Shown one piece after another: positions 27,987-35,829 of a stretch of 64,000 bases of DNA. The notes below the pieces were generated by a model, which saw only the letters and a list, made by a program, of their open reading frames with translations, made no database searches and was not told the origin of the DNA. How positions within the stretch are numbered: the first letter of the stretch is position 1; the number at the start of each line of letters is the position of its first letter. The stretch covers positions 168,434 through 232,433 of the forward strand of contig NZ_JAUYNT010000028.1 of NCBI RefSeq assembly GCF_030698175.1, read 5' to 3'. The position numbers and the translations under genes were made by a program. The DNA comes from Pseudomonas sp. GTDB lineage: Bacteria > Pseudomonadota > Gammaproteobacteria > Pseudomonadales > Pseudomonadaceae.

Positions 27987-29126
27987 TCACCAGTCCATCT
28001 CCATGCAAAACAATGCGGCGGCGGCATCCAGCAAAATCACCACGAAAATTGACTGCACCACGCTGGAGGTGGTGTGGGCGCCCACCGAGGCGGCGCTGCC
28101 GCTGACTTTGAAGCCTTCCAAACAGCCAATGGCGGCGATCAAAAAGGCAAACAGCGGCGCTTTGGCCATGCCGACCAGAAAGTGCTGCACCGGTACGTCT
28201 TGCAGAATCGACAAGAACAGCGCCGGGGAAATATCCAGGCTCAGGGTGCAGACCAGCGCGCCACCGAAAATCCCCGACAGCATGGCGACAAAAGTCAGCA
28301 GCGGCAGGCTGATCAGCAGCGCCAGCACCCGCGGCAACACCAGCAGCTCGATGGGATTGAGGCCGAGGGTGCGGATTGCATCGATCTCTTCATTGGCCTT
28401 CATCGAACCGATCTGCGCGGTGAAGGCGCTGGCGGTGCGCCCAGCCAGCAGGATGGCGGTGAGCAGCACGCCGAATTCGCGCAAGAACGAGAAGGCCACC
28501 AGCATCACCGTGTAGATGCTGGCGCCGAAGCGGCTGAGCACGGTGGCGCCGAGAAAGGCCACCACCGCGCCGACCAGAAAGGTCAGTAGCGCCACTATCG
28601 GCGCGGCGTTCAGGCCGGTTTGCTGGATCTGCGCCACCAGCGCCGTGACCCGCCAGCGCGACGGCTGCAGCAGTGTGCGGGCCAGGGTCACGAGGATCAG
28701 CCCGATAAAGCCCAGCAACGCCAGTAGCTGCTGGCCGAAGCCTTCCATGCCACGGCCCAATTGCTCCAGCCACAGGTTCAGGCCGTGCTGCTTGGCGGCC
28801 GGGGCGGCGCCGGAAGTCTGCTCCAGGGCGGCGCTTACCGTGGCCAGCAAGGCGCGGCGGGCGGCCGGTAAAACATCCAGCTGCTCACTAAGCTGGCGGC
28901 TGCGGTTATTGCCGAGCAACTTGACCAGCAAGGCGGCGCCGGCAGTGTCCAGCGCCTGCAGTTGCTGCAGATCAATCGCCTGGCTGGCCGCAATCGGCAG
29001 TGGCAGGCTGGCTAACTGTTGTTCGAGGCGGGCGTAGTTGTGCAGCGTCCAGGCGCCGGCGATGCGCAGGCTGGGCACAGCGCTGGAGCGATCAAGTTGC
29101 AGCAGGTCGGTGGACGCAATGTTCAT
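27987..29126 (-). CDS. MlaE-like permease with N-terminal STAS domain
   Basis: 379 residues from MNIASTDLLQLD. The first ~110 residues form a STAS-like domain (PIAASQAIDLQQLQALDTAGAALL); in the Mla system this is the separate MlaB protein. The rest is an MlaE permease with LVGAVVAFLGATVLSRFGA, EFGVLLTAILLAGRTASAFTAQIGSMKANEEIDAI and about five helices. Fusion of the MlaB-like and MlaE-like parts is common in this second type of pseudomonad MCE operon. It is the first gene of the operon. The lipid cargo and direction are unknown. Confidence 0.92.
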   Translation of the reverse strand: MNIASTDLLQLDRSSAVPSLRIAGAWTLHNYARLEQQLASLPLPIAASQAIDLQQLQALDTAGAALLVKLLGNNRSRQLSEQLDVLPAARRALLATVSAALEQTSGAAPAAKQHGLNLWLEQLGRGMEGFGQQLLALLGFIGLILVTLARTLLQPSRWRVTALVAQIQQTGLNAAPIVALLTFLVGAVVAFLGATVLSRFGASIYTVMLVAFSFLREFGVLLTAILLAGRTASAFTAQIGSMKANEEIDAIRTLGLNPIELLVLPRVLALLISLPLLTFVAMLSGIFGGALVCTLSLDISPALFLSILQDVPVQHFLVGMAKAPLFAFLIAAIGCLEGFKVSGSAASVGAHTTSSVVQSIFVVILLDAAAALFCMEMDW

Positions 29127-29298
29127 GGCTGTGAGCTTAGAGGAGTTTGCCGCGAGGCCATAGCCGCAGGCGCTGGGGCATGTTGTCGTGATGTGTCGGG
29201 GACGGGTTTGATTGAAGTCATCTGGCTGGCGGATAGCCCGCCGGCTGCGACTGCCCAAAGAAAAGGCCATGTACCAGTTACGTGTTGTAACGCGCAAG

Positions 29299-29338
29299 TC
29301 CCACCTTCACCTGGTTCGTGACCCTGATGAAGGTGGGA
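29299..29338. repeat. Isolated hairpin TCCCACCTTCA/TGAAGGTGGGA
   Basis: Perfect 11-base arms with an 18-base loop in the gap upstream of the mlaE-like gene. No T-run follows, so it is not a clear terminator. Confidence 0.7.
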
Positions 29339-29388
29339 CAAAGAGCGGTAGTGGTCCTGCAGGGTTGCCAGTGTGCTCGCGCTTGCTT

Positions 29389-29473
29389 CGCGGATGAATC
29401 TGCTCCTACACAAGCCCGGCACCTACAATAATTTCATCGGCTGGCCAACCCTGTAGGAGCGGATTTATCCGCG
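29389..29473. repeat. Palindromic element, TGTAGGAGCGGATTTATCCGCG type
   Basis: Arms CGCGGATGAATCTGCTCCTA and TAGGAGCGGATTTATCCGCG with small mismatches around about 40 bases. This is the common REP-like family of Pseudomonas. With the hairpin at 29299-29338 and the oprC terminator it fills most of the 475-base gap between the mlaE-like and oprC-like genes, which holds no gene. Confidence 0.88.
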
Positions 29474-29560
29474 ATTGGCCGGTGCAGACAGCACAGGTAT
29501 CAAGGCTAATTCCCTCTCTCCAAAATTTAGGCTCCTCGCAACGCATAACTGGGACAGAGC

Positions 29561-29592
29561 CAAAGAAAACCGCCCGCCAGTGCGGCGGGCGG
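29561..29592 (-). terminator. Terminator of the copper receptor gene
   Basis: Stem CCGCCCGCC/GGCGGGCGG with a five-base loop, followed on the minus strand by TTTTCTTTG. It begins ten bases beyond the stop codon. Confidence 0.9.
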
Positions 29593-29601
29593 CTGTATAG
29601 C

Positions 29602-31884
29602 CTAGAACGTCACATTGACCCCGGTGTAGAACGAGCGACCCATGCCCGGCACGCCGACACCCCACTCAATGCCATTCATCGACATGGTCCGGCCCTGGGC
29701 GGTGTAGGCGCCGCCGGTTGGCAGGTAGTAGAACTTGTCAGCCAGGTTCTCGACGCCAACGTCGACCCGCACTTGCTTCCAGCTGTGGCTGGCGCGCAGG
29801 TTAAACAAGGTGTAGCCGGCGGTCTGGATCTCGTTGCGCACGTCCGAGCCTTGGTTTTTGGCATCCACAGCCACCACTTCGAAGCTGTTGCTCCAGCCGC
29901 CGATTTCCTGGGTCAGCGCCAGCGTGGCGTTGAGCGGCATGATGTTGTACAGCTCATCGTTGGTATCGTGGTTCTTGCCATCGGTGTAATTGAGCAGGCC
30001 ATTGACGCCCCAGTTGCCCAGGTCGTTGCTGGCCAGCGGCAGCTTGGCGGAGACGTCCATGCCGTACAGGCGTGCCGACTGGTTGGCGTACTGCAGGACG
30101 TTGAACTGATCGGCGGGCACGGCGTTGCCGGTGGCACTGACGGCGTCGATATAGTCGTCGACCAGGGTGTAGAAAGGCGTGACCTTGAGTTCGCGCTGGC
30201 GGTCGCTGCTGTGCCAGTCGAAGGTGCTGGAGATTGTGTTGGCGGTTTCCGGTTTGAGGTCGATGTCGCCGACGTAGCCATTACCGTCGCCGGCGAAGTT
30301 GTTCATGGTCGCCGCCATGGGCCAGCTCGACCAGGTGTAGCGCTCGTACAGGTTGGGCGAGCGGACTTTGCGTGCGTAGCCGAACTCCACATCCAGCTGC
30401 TCGCTGTGGGTGTAGCGGGCCAGGGCGCTAAGGTCCCAGTTATGGTCGGTCTGGCTGCGGTCGGCGGCGTTGAAGGCGGCTGCCTCGACGAGCTGACCTC
30501 CCCCCGCATGGCCGTAGCCGTGCACATCGCCGGCGTCGCTCTGCACATGCTCGTAGCGCACCCCGAGCAGGGTCAGCCAGTCGGAGCTGTGCTGCGATTC
30601 CCATTCGGAAAACAGCGCGGCACGGTCGCGTTGGCCATCGTTGATGTTCTCGAAGGTATTCGGCCACATGCCGCCCCCCGAGGCAGGCCAGTAGTCATTC
30701 AGGCGATAGCGCTGGTATTCGCCGCCGAGCCGCAGCAGGTCCTGCGGGCCCAGATCGATGCTCGCCTTGACGCTGGCGCCGCTGGTCTTGCCCTCACTCG
30801 CCATCGGCATGCCGGCGGCGCAGCTGGCGGAGATCGGCGAGCAGGGTTGGCCATCGGCGCTGCCGGCAATGTTGGACTGCATGCCGTACCAGAAGCGCTT
30901 GTCCGGGCCGAAGTCCATCTTGTGCTCGACCTTCTCGTGGTACACGCGGGTGTCCAGCTCGCCCCAGTCGAACTGGCTCAGATAACGCAGGCTGATGCGC
31001 TGCTGGCTGTTGTCGGTCATGTCCATGCGCTGGTTGGCGAACAGCTCTTGCGGCACCTGTTGATAGCCGAGCTTCAGCTCCAGCAGGTCTTCACCGAGCT
31101 TGAGGGCCATGCCCAGGGCGTGGTTTTGCGTCTCGTAGGCCGTGGAGGCCACTTCGTCCAGCGGCGAGCCATTACCGAGCTGGCCGGTGCTGGTGCTGCG
31201 CTTGAAGTCGCCGCCGGCACTGTAGTTGTTGGCCTTGCTGGTGCTGCCGTCGTAACGGATGTTGAACAACTCTTCGGCGTGGGTGGCGGAGAAGTTGCCA
31301 CCACGGGCGTCGTTATTGCTGCGGTAGAAGGCGCCCACTTCACCCTTGTCGATACTCGCCGCACCGGGCGCGGCAAACTCTGGCGCTGCGCTGTCGGCGA
31401 TGATGGTGCCGCCGATGCTGTCGCCACCGACGCTGACCGGGGTGATGCCGGCGAACACCTGCAGGTTGCCGAGGTTGCTCGGGGCGATATAGGACATTGC
31501 CGGGTTCATGTGATTGGGGCAGGAGGCCACCAGGTCCATGCCGTCGATCTTGATCCGCAAACGGTCGTCGGCCAGGCCGCGAATCGCCGGCAGGCTGGAG
31601 ATGCCGCCGGCGCTGTTGAGGCTGACGCCGGGCACGCCGCGCAGCAGACTGGCGCTGTCACTGGTGGCCGGGCGCAGGCTTTGCAAACGTTGCCCATCGA
31701 CTGCGGCGGCATTAATCAGGGGGTTGCTGGCCGGCTTGGCCTCAATCACGCTGGGGGCCAGCTGCACGGGCTGACTCGCGCCGCCGGTAATAATCAGGGG
31801 CGCGGGTGCAGCGGCGTGCGCCAAGGGGCTGAGCAGTGCGAGCAGGGCCGCGCAGGCCCGTGAATCAGGAAAAGTTGGGTACAT
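29602..31884 (-). CDS. oprC: TonB-dependent copper receptor, OprC/NosA type
   Basis: 760 residues from MYPTFPDS with a signal peptide ending AHA. A plug domain (about 50-190) precedes a 22-strand barrel ending in GVNVTF. The motif CPNHMNP near residue 120 and HKM near residue 320 correspond to the Cys/Met and His-x-Met copper ligands described for P. aeruginosa OprC. Copper import through the outer membrane is therefore the likely role, probably for copper enzymes. The gene has its own terminator. DUF2946 lies upstream on the same strand. No TonB box is obvious by eye. Confidence 0.92.
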   Translation of the reverse strand: MYPTFPDSRACAALLALLSPLAHAAAPAPLIITGGASQPVQLAPSVIEAKPASNPLINAAAVDGQRLQSLRPATSDSASLLRGVPGVSLNSAGGISSLPAIRGLADDRLRIKIDGMDLVASCPNHMNPAMSYIAPSNLGNLQVFAGITPVSVGGDSIGGTIIADSAAPEFAAPGAASIDKGEVGAFYRSNNDARGGNFSATHAEELFNIRYDGSTSKANNYSAGGDFKRSTSTGQLGNGSPLDEVASTAYETQNHALGMALKLGEDLLELKLGYQQVPQELFANQRMDMTDNSQQRISLRYLSQFDWGELDTRVYHEKVEHKMDFGPDKRFWYGMQSNIAGSADGQPCSPISASCAAGMPMASEGKTSGASVKASIDLGPQDLLRLGGEYQRYRLNDYWPASGGGMWPNTFENINDGQRDRAALFSEWESQHSSDWLTLLGVRYEHVQSDAGDVHGYGHAGGGQLVEAAAFNAADRSQTDHNWDLSALARYTHSEQLDVEFGYARKVRSPNLYERYTWSSWPMAATMNNFAGDGNGYVGDIDLKPETANTISSTFDWHSSDRQRELKVTPFYTLVDDYIDAVSATGNAVPADQFNVLQYANQSARLYGMDVSAKLPLASNDLGNWGVNGLLNYTDGKNHDTNDELYNIMPLNATLALTQEIGGWSNSFEVVAVDAKNQGSDVRNEIQTAGYTLFNLRASHSWKQVRVDVGVENLADKFYYLPTGGAYTAQGRTMSMNGIEWGVGVPGMGRSFYTGVNVTF

Positions 31885-32005
31885 GGAGGATGTCTCTGTG
31901 CAGAGCTTCAGGTGCCGCACTCACAGCCTGGTGCACGTCCCAAGGACGCCAACGCAGGGTCGAGCAGCGGCGCAGTCGATTGGCAGCCTAGAAGCTGCCA
32001 CGGCA

Positions 32006-32371
32006 CTAGAGAGCGGGAGGCGCGCGCGGGTTGGCGGCTGCCCAGAGGGTGCGGCTCGGCGTCGCGCTGGCGGCCGCGAAGGCCTGGCGCGGTGCGGGTT
32101 GCCAGGCCGCCAGCTGCAGGCTGTAACCGGTCAGACTGGTGGTCAGGGCGGGGCTGGCGCACAGCGGACAGTCGAAGGTGATCGGTGACTGGCTCAGCGC
32201 CGGCACCCGCGAATCGCTGGCGCCGCCGATGCTGCACTGCAACTGCTCGATACCGCTCAGTCGCAGGCCGCTGCTTTGCCCATGGCCAATGGCGCAGGCC
32301 AAGGTGCTGAACAGCACACAGCTGTACAGCAACCAGGCAATAAGCTTGCGATGGGGCGGGACAAGTTTCAT
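32006..32371 (-). CDS. DUF2946-family protein linked to copper receptor
   Basis: 121 residues with an N-terminal hydrophobic anchor (residues 10-28), a CPLC pair near residue 70, a second hydrophobic stretch and an alanine/proline-rich tail. DUF2946 genes often neighbour TonB copper receptors. The paired cysteines could bind copper in the periplasm. Role is unproven. It lies 121 bases upstream of the receptor gene on the same strand and is probably co-transcribed. Confidence 0.8.
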   Translation of the reverse strand: MKLVPPHRKLIAWLLYSCVLFSTLACAIGHGQSSGLRLSGIEQLQCSIGGASDSRVPALSQSPITFDCPLCASPALTTSLTGYSLQLAAWQPAPRQAFAAASATPSRTLWAAANPRAPPAL

Positions 32372-32446
32372 CGCCGCACTCTACCAGCGCCGGCGGGTGC
32401 CACCCACTGGTACGGCTGCGCTTGATTGTCGCAGCGCGGCGGCTAC

Positions 32447-33460
32447 CTAAGGGTTAACCGTAAAGCGCAGCACGCCGAGGGTCTGGCCGCCGTCGGTGAT
32501 CACGTCGACGCGCCACTTGCCGCTCGGCTCGGCGGGGAAGTTTTGCTTGTGGCTCCAGGCGCGGTAGCCGGCCTTGGTGCCGCCCTGAATATCCAGGGCG
32601 ATGCGGTCGACCTCTTGGCCGTTGTGGCGCCAAACGTGGTAAATCCGCTCAGTCAGGCCGCGTGGCGCATTGATCGCGGTGTAGGCGTACAGGCCCTGTT
32701 GCTTGAGCTGGGCGCTGCTGAGCTGTTCGCGGGCTTGGCCGGGGGCGCGCTGGCTGGCGTTCATCTGGGCGCTGACGACCATTTCGCTCAGCCACAGGGT
32801 GGCCGGCGGCACCCAGGGCCGCGCCAGCCAGCCGACCCCGAGCAGGGCCAGGCTCAAGCCGGGCAAGGCCAGCCAGCGCCACCAGCGGTTGATCTTCAAG
32901 GTGCCGAGCAAACTGGGGAACGACAACAGCACGCTGGCCAACAAGGCCCACTGATAACTCTGCGCCGTGGTCTGGTGCAGGATGATCGGCAGGGCAGTCA
33001 GCAACACGGCAAACAGCGTCAGGCTGTGAAAAGCCAGGTACAGCCAGCGGCGTGGCGCCAGCCAGTTGAAGTACAGCGGGTCGATGATGGCGATCAGCGC
33101 GCAGAGGCCGAGCAGGCCGGTAAACACCAGCTGGCCACTGTCCCAGGCGGTGGTCAGGGCAAAAAACGGCAAGACGAAAAACAGGCTTTGCTGGTGCACC
33201 ATCTGGGTGGCAAAACGCAGCAGCCAGGGCGGTATTTGCAGACCAAAACGGCGCGCCAATTGCTGGCTGAGCAGGTTTTCCAGGGCCAGCCAGAGCCAGG
33301 TGACCAGCATCAGAATGGCGATAACCTTGGCGAACTCGGCTTGGCGTTTGACTAGGAAGAATCCGGCCAAGCCGGAGACAAAGCCATACAGCGGCATCAC
33401 CCAGGGAAAACGTTGCAGCAAGGCGTGCAGGCGGAGCAGTAAGTCTTTTAAAAAAATCAT
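32447..33460 (-). CDS. DUF5924/DUF2914 membrane protein
   Basis: 337 residues from MIFLKDLLLRLHALL. About seven hydrophobic helices occupy the first 230 residues. The C-terminal ~70 residues match the DUF2914 pattern: YHVWRHNGQEVDRIALDIQGG, GYRAWSHKQNFP, GKWRVDVITDGGQTLGVLRF. An extracytoplasmic beta domain on a membrane body is likely. Function is not known. Confidence 0.82.
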   Translation of the reverse strand: MIFLKDLLLRLHALLQRFPWVMPLYGFVSGLAGFFLVKRQAEFAKVIAILMLVTWLWLALENLLSQQLARRFGLQIPPWLLRFATQMVHQQSLFFVLPFFALTTAWDSGQLVFTGLLGLCALIAIIDPLYFNWLAPRRWLYLAFHSLTLFAVLLTALPIILHQTTAQSYQWALLASVLLSFPSLLGTLKINRWWRWLALPGLSLALLGVGWLARPWVPPATLWLSEMVVSAQMNASQRAPGQAREQLSSAQLKQQGLYAYTAINAPRGLTERIYHVWRHNGQEVDRIALDIQGGTKAGYRAWSHKQNFPAEPSGKWRVDVITDGGQTLGVLRFTVNP

Positions 33461-33574
33461 CGGCTTGGCTGGGGTTTCGCGGGGAACTGAGCGGGGCTGC
33501 GCGGGCAAGGCGTCGGCAGCAATTGCCGCGCAGCATACCGCTCTAGACAAGCAGGCGCAGCCGTATCCAGGGCT

Positions 33575-33720
33575 TAACAGGTCGTTGAAAAACTACTGCG
33601 CTCGGCTATGCGGCGTTGAAATCAGCCTCAAAATGCTCATGTACAGCTCGTACACTGCGCTTTTTCGGCGGATTTCGCCTTGCCTAGCCGTCGCTCGCTA
33701 CATTTTTCAACAGCCTGTTA
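33575..33720. repeat. 146-bp MITE-like element with imperfect 18-bp terminal inverted repeats
   Basis: Ends TAACAGGTCGTTGAAAAA and TTTTTCAACAGCCTGTTA are inverted copies with two mismatches. The interior contains a smaller dyad (GTACAGCTCGTAC) and no credible gene. Such 'CAGGCTGTTGAAAAA' units are scattered in many Pseudomonas genomes. It fills nearly half of the gap between the DUF5924 and MAPEG genes. Confidence 0.85.
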
Positions 33721-33778
33721 ACTGCGCAGCGGCGAAGAATCCCGGAGCTGCGCCGACCAGCGGCGGCAGCGCGAGTGC

Positions 33779-34168
33779 TTAAAACGCCCACAAGGCCCGT
33801 AGCGAGCCGCCCAAACCGGCCAGCAGCAGCAACAGAATCGGCGCGAAGCTGAGCAAAAAGCCCAGGCTGCGTTTGCCCGGATCGGCCACATAGGCGCGCA
33901 GATACACCACCCGCCCGAGCAGATAAATGCCGCACAGCACCGCCACCCAGACTGCCGGCAGGTATTTGCTGGCCAGCCACACACCCGGCAACAGCAAGAT
34001 CAGCAGCTCCAGGGTGTTCATCTGCACCCGGTAGTAACGCTCGAAAATTTCATTGCCGCTGGTTGCCGGGGCTTTTACCTCGTAGGTAACCCGGGCTTGA
34101 GCCACCAATACAGAAAAGTGCACGTACTGCAGCAAGACCAATACCAGTAATAAATCGACCAGAGCCAT
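33779..34168 (-). CDS. MAPEG-family membrane protein
   Basis: 129 residues from the ATG at 34168, with GGGAGG upstream. Four hydrophobic helices and the loop FERYYRVQMNTLELLILLLPGVW are the MAPEG pattern (membrane-associated proteins in eicosanoid and glutathione metabolism). Bacterial members may have glutathione transferase or peroxidase activity. The substrate is unknown. Confidence 0.9.
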   Translation of the reverse strand: MALVDLLLVLVLLQYVHFSVLVAQARVTYEVKAPATSGNEIFERYYRVQMNTLELLILLLPGVWLASKYLPAVWVAVLCGIYLLGRVVYLRAYVADPGKRSLGFLLSFAPILLLLLAGLGGSLRALWAF

Positions 34169-34226
34169 AGATCCTCCCAGACCTGTCAGGCCAGCCCGCA
34201 ATCGAACTGGCGTTTAGCAGGTTAGC

Positions 34227-34508
34227 TCAGTCGTCCTGATTGACCTCATCGCTGGGGGTGTTTTCCAGCAGCTCGATGCTTTGTTCGACTTCGGCCGGCG
34301 ACTCGTTGCGAATCTGCTTGGCCTCATCGCTCATCTGCTGATTGGAGGTGGCGCCCTGAAAACTCTTGCAGGCGCTTAAGCCCGCGCCCTCACCGCAGGC
34401 GCGGATAACGCCGTTATCGTCGGTAATTCGCTCGGCCACCACATTGCTAGAGTTGCAGCCCAGCAGGGACAGGCAAAGCAGGGCAGGCACAAGCAAGGGG
34501 TGGCGCAT
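34227..34508 (-). CDS. Small putative lipoprotein
   Basis: 93 residues from the ATG at 34508, with lipobox LLGC at about residue 17. The mature part is acidic with a Cys pair (IRACGEGAGLSACKSF) and a Glu/Asp-rich end (EVEQSIELLENTPSDEVNQDD). No family recognised. It lies upstream of the MAPEG gene on the same strand, 58 bases apart. Confidence 0.7.
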   Translation of the reverse strand: MRHPLLVPALLCLSLLGCNSSNVVAERITDDNGVIRACGEGAGLSACKSFQGATSNQQMSDEAKQIRNESPAEVEQSIELLENTPSDEVNQDD

Positions 34509-34603
34509 GGACGTATTCCTCAACGGCAGTGGGTGGGCGTGCACAGGCGTGTGGCCCTTTAAATGGCGACGTTAGTGCAGGGGTTTTGCCGCTGTCCAGC
34601 GAA

Positions 34604-35806
34604 TCACGCCTGCCGTTCGCCACCGCCGACTTCCAGCAAGCTGCCAAGGCTGGGCAATTGGGTTTCGCTGGCCATTTGTGTGTCGTGTTCGATCTGGTGA
34701 CTGAAGCGCTCCAGCGAGTGCTCCTTGGCTGGTTGGGCATCGCTGGCAAACACTGGCGGGCTGAGGATGTAAGCGGCCAACAGGCGGGTGAGCGCCTTCA
34801 GGCTGTCGATATGGGTACGCTCGTAGCCGTGGGTGCCGTCGCAGCCGAAGGCCAGCAACGCGGTGCGAATGTCGTAGCCGGCGGTGACCGCCGATTGCGC
34901 GTCGCTGTGGTAGTAGCGAAACAGGTCGCGGCGCACTGGGACTTCGTGTTCGGCGGCCAGGCGCAGCAGATGGCGTGACAGGTGATAGTCGTAGGGACCA
35001 CCGGAATCCTGCATGGCGACGCTGACGCTGTGCTCGTTGGATTGCTGGCCGGTGGCGACCGGGGCGATGTCGATGCCGACAAACTCGCTGACATCCCAGG
35101 GCAGCGCGGCGGCGGCGCCGGAGCCGACTTCTTCGGTGATGGTGAACAGCGGGTGGCAGTCGATTTCCGGCTCTATGCCGCTCTCGACAATCACTTTGAG
35201 GGCGGTCAGCAGTGCCGCCACGCCGGCTTTGTCGTCCAGGTGGCGGGAGCTGATATGGCCGCTGTCGCAGAACTCCGGCAGCGGGTCGAAGGCGACAAAA
35301 TCGCCAATCCCGATGCCCAGACTTTCACCATCGGCGCGGGTGCTGCAGTACGCGTCCAGGCGCAACTCGACGTGGTCCCAGCTGATCGGCAACTGATCTA
35401 CCGCGGTGTTAAACGCATGCCCGGAGGCCAGCAGCGGTAATACGCTGCCACGCAGCACGCCCTGGTCGGTAAACAGGCTGGCACGACTGCCTTCGGCGAA
35501 GCGACTGGACCAGCAACCGATGGCAGCCAAGGCCAGGCGACCGTTGTCTTTGATCTCCCGCACGCTGGCGCCGATGGTGTCCAGGTGCGCCGACACCGCT
35601 CGGTCGGGGCTCGACTGACGGCCCTTGAGGGTGGCGCGGATGGTGCCCCGGCGGGTCAGTTCGAAGGGGATGCCGAGTTCCTCCAGGCGTTCGACCACGT
35701 AGCGCACCAGGGTGTCGGTAAAGCCGGTGGGGCTGGGAATGGCGAGCATTTCCAGCAGCACTTTTTGCAGATACGGCAGATCGGGTTCGGGCAGTGGCGA
35801 ATGCAT
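34604..35806 (-). CDS. NAGGN-system M42-type metallopeptidase
   Basis: 400 residues. Metal-binding motifs include AVSAHLDTIGA, SSRHLDDKAGVAAL, TITEEVGSGAA (catalytic Glu pair) and the late histidine in CDGTHGYERTHID. This is the M42-like peptidase that accompanies NAGGN biosynthesis genes, third in order after asnO and ngg, 24 bases from ngg. It may trim or recycle the osmolyte dipeptide. That role is inferred from context. Confidence 0.9.
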   Translation of the reverse strand: MHSPLPEPDLPYLQKVLLEMLAIPSPTGFTDTLVRYVVERLEELGIPFELTRRGTIRATLKGRQSSPDRAVSAHLDTIGASVREIKDNGRLALAAIGCWSSRFAEGSRASLFTDQGVLRGSVLPLLASGHAFNTAVDQLPISWDHVELRLDAYCSTRADGESLGIGIGDFVAFDPLPEFCDSGHISSRHLDDKAGVAALLTALKVIVESGIEPEIDCHPLFTITEEVGSGAAAALPWDVSEFVGIDIAPVATGQQSNEHSVSVAMQDSGGPYDYHLSRHLLRLAAEHEVPVRRDLFRYYHSDAQSAVTAGYDIRTALLAFGCDGTHGYERTHIDSLKALTRLLAAYILSPPVFASDAQPAKEHSLERFSHQIEHDTQMASETQLPSLGSLLEVGGGERQA

Positions 35807-35829
35807 AACGACTCCAAAGGCACGGGGGC

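Noticed and set aside
29482..31863. A 793-codon open frame on the plus strand opposite the copper receptor
   Set aside because: It mirrors the codon pattern of the receptor on the other strand. High GC keeps such antisense frames open. It has no recognisable domain, and the receptor has clear motifs.
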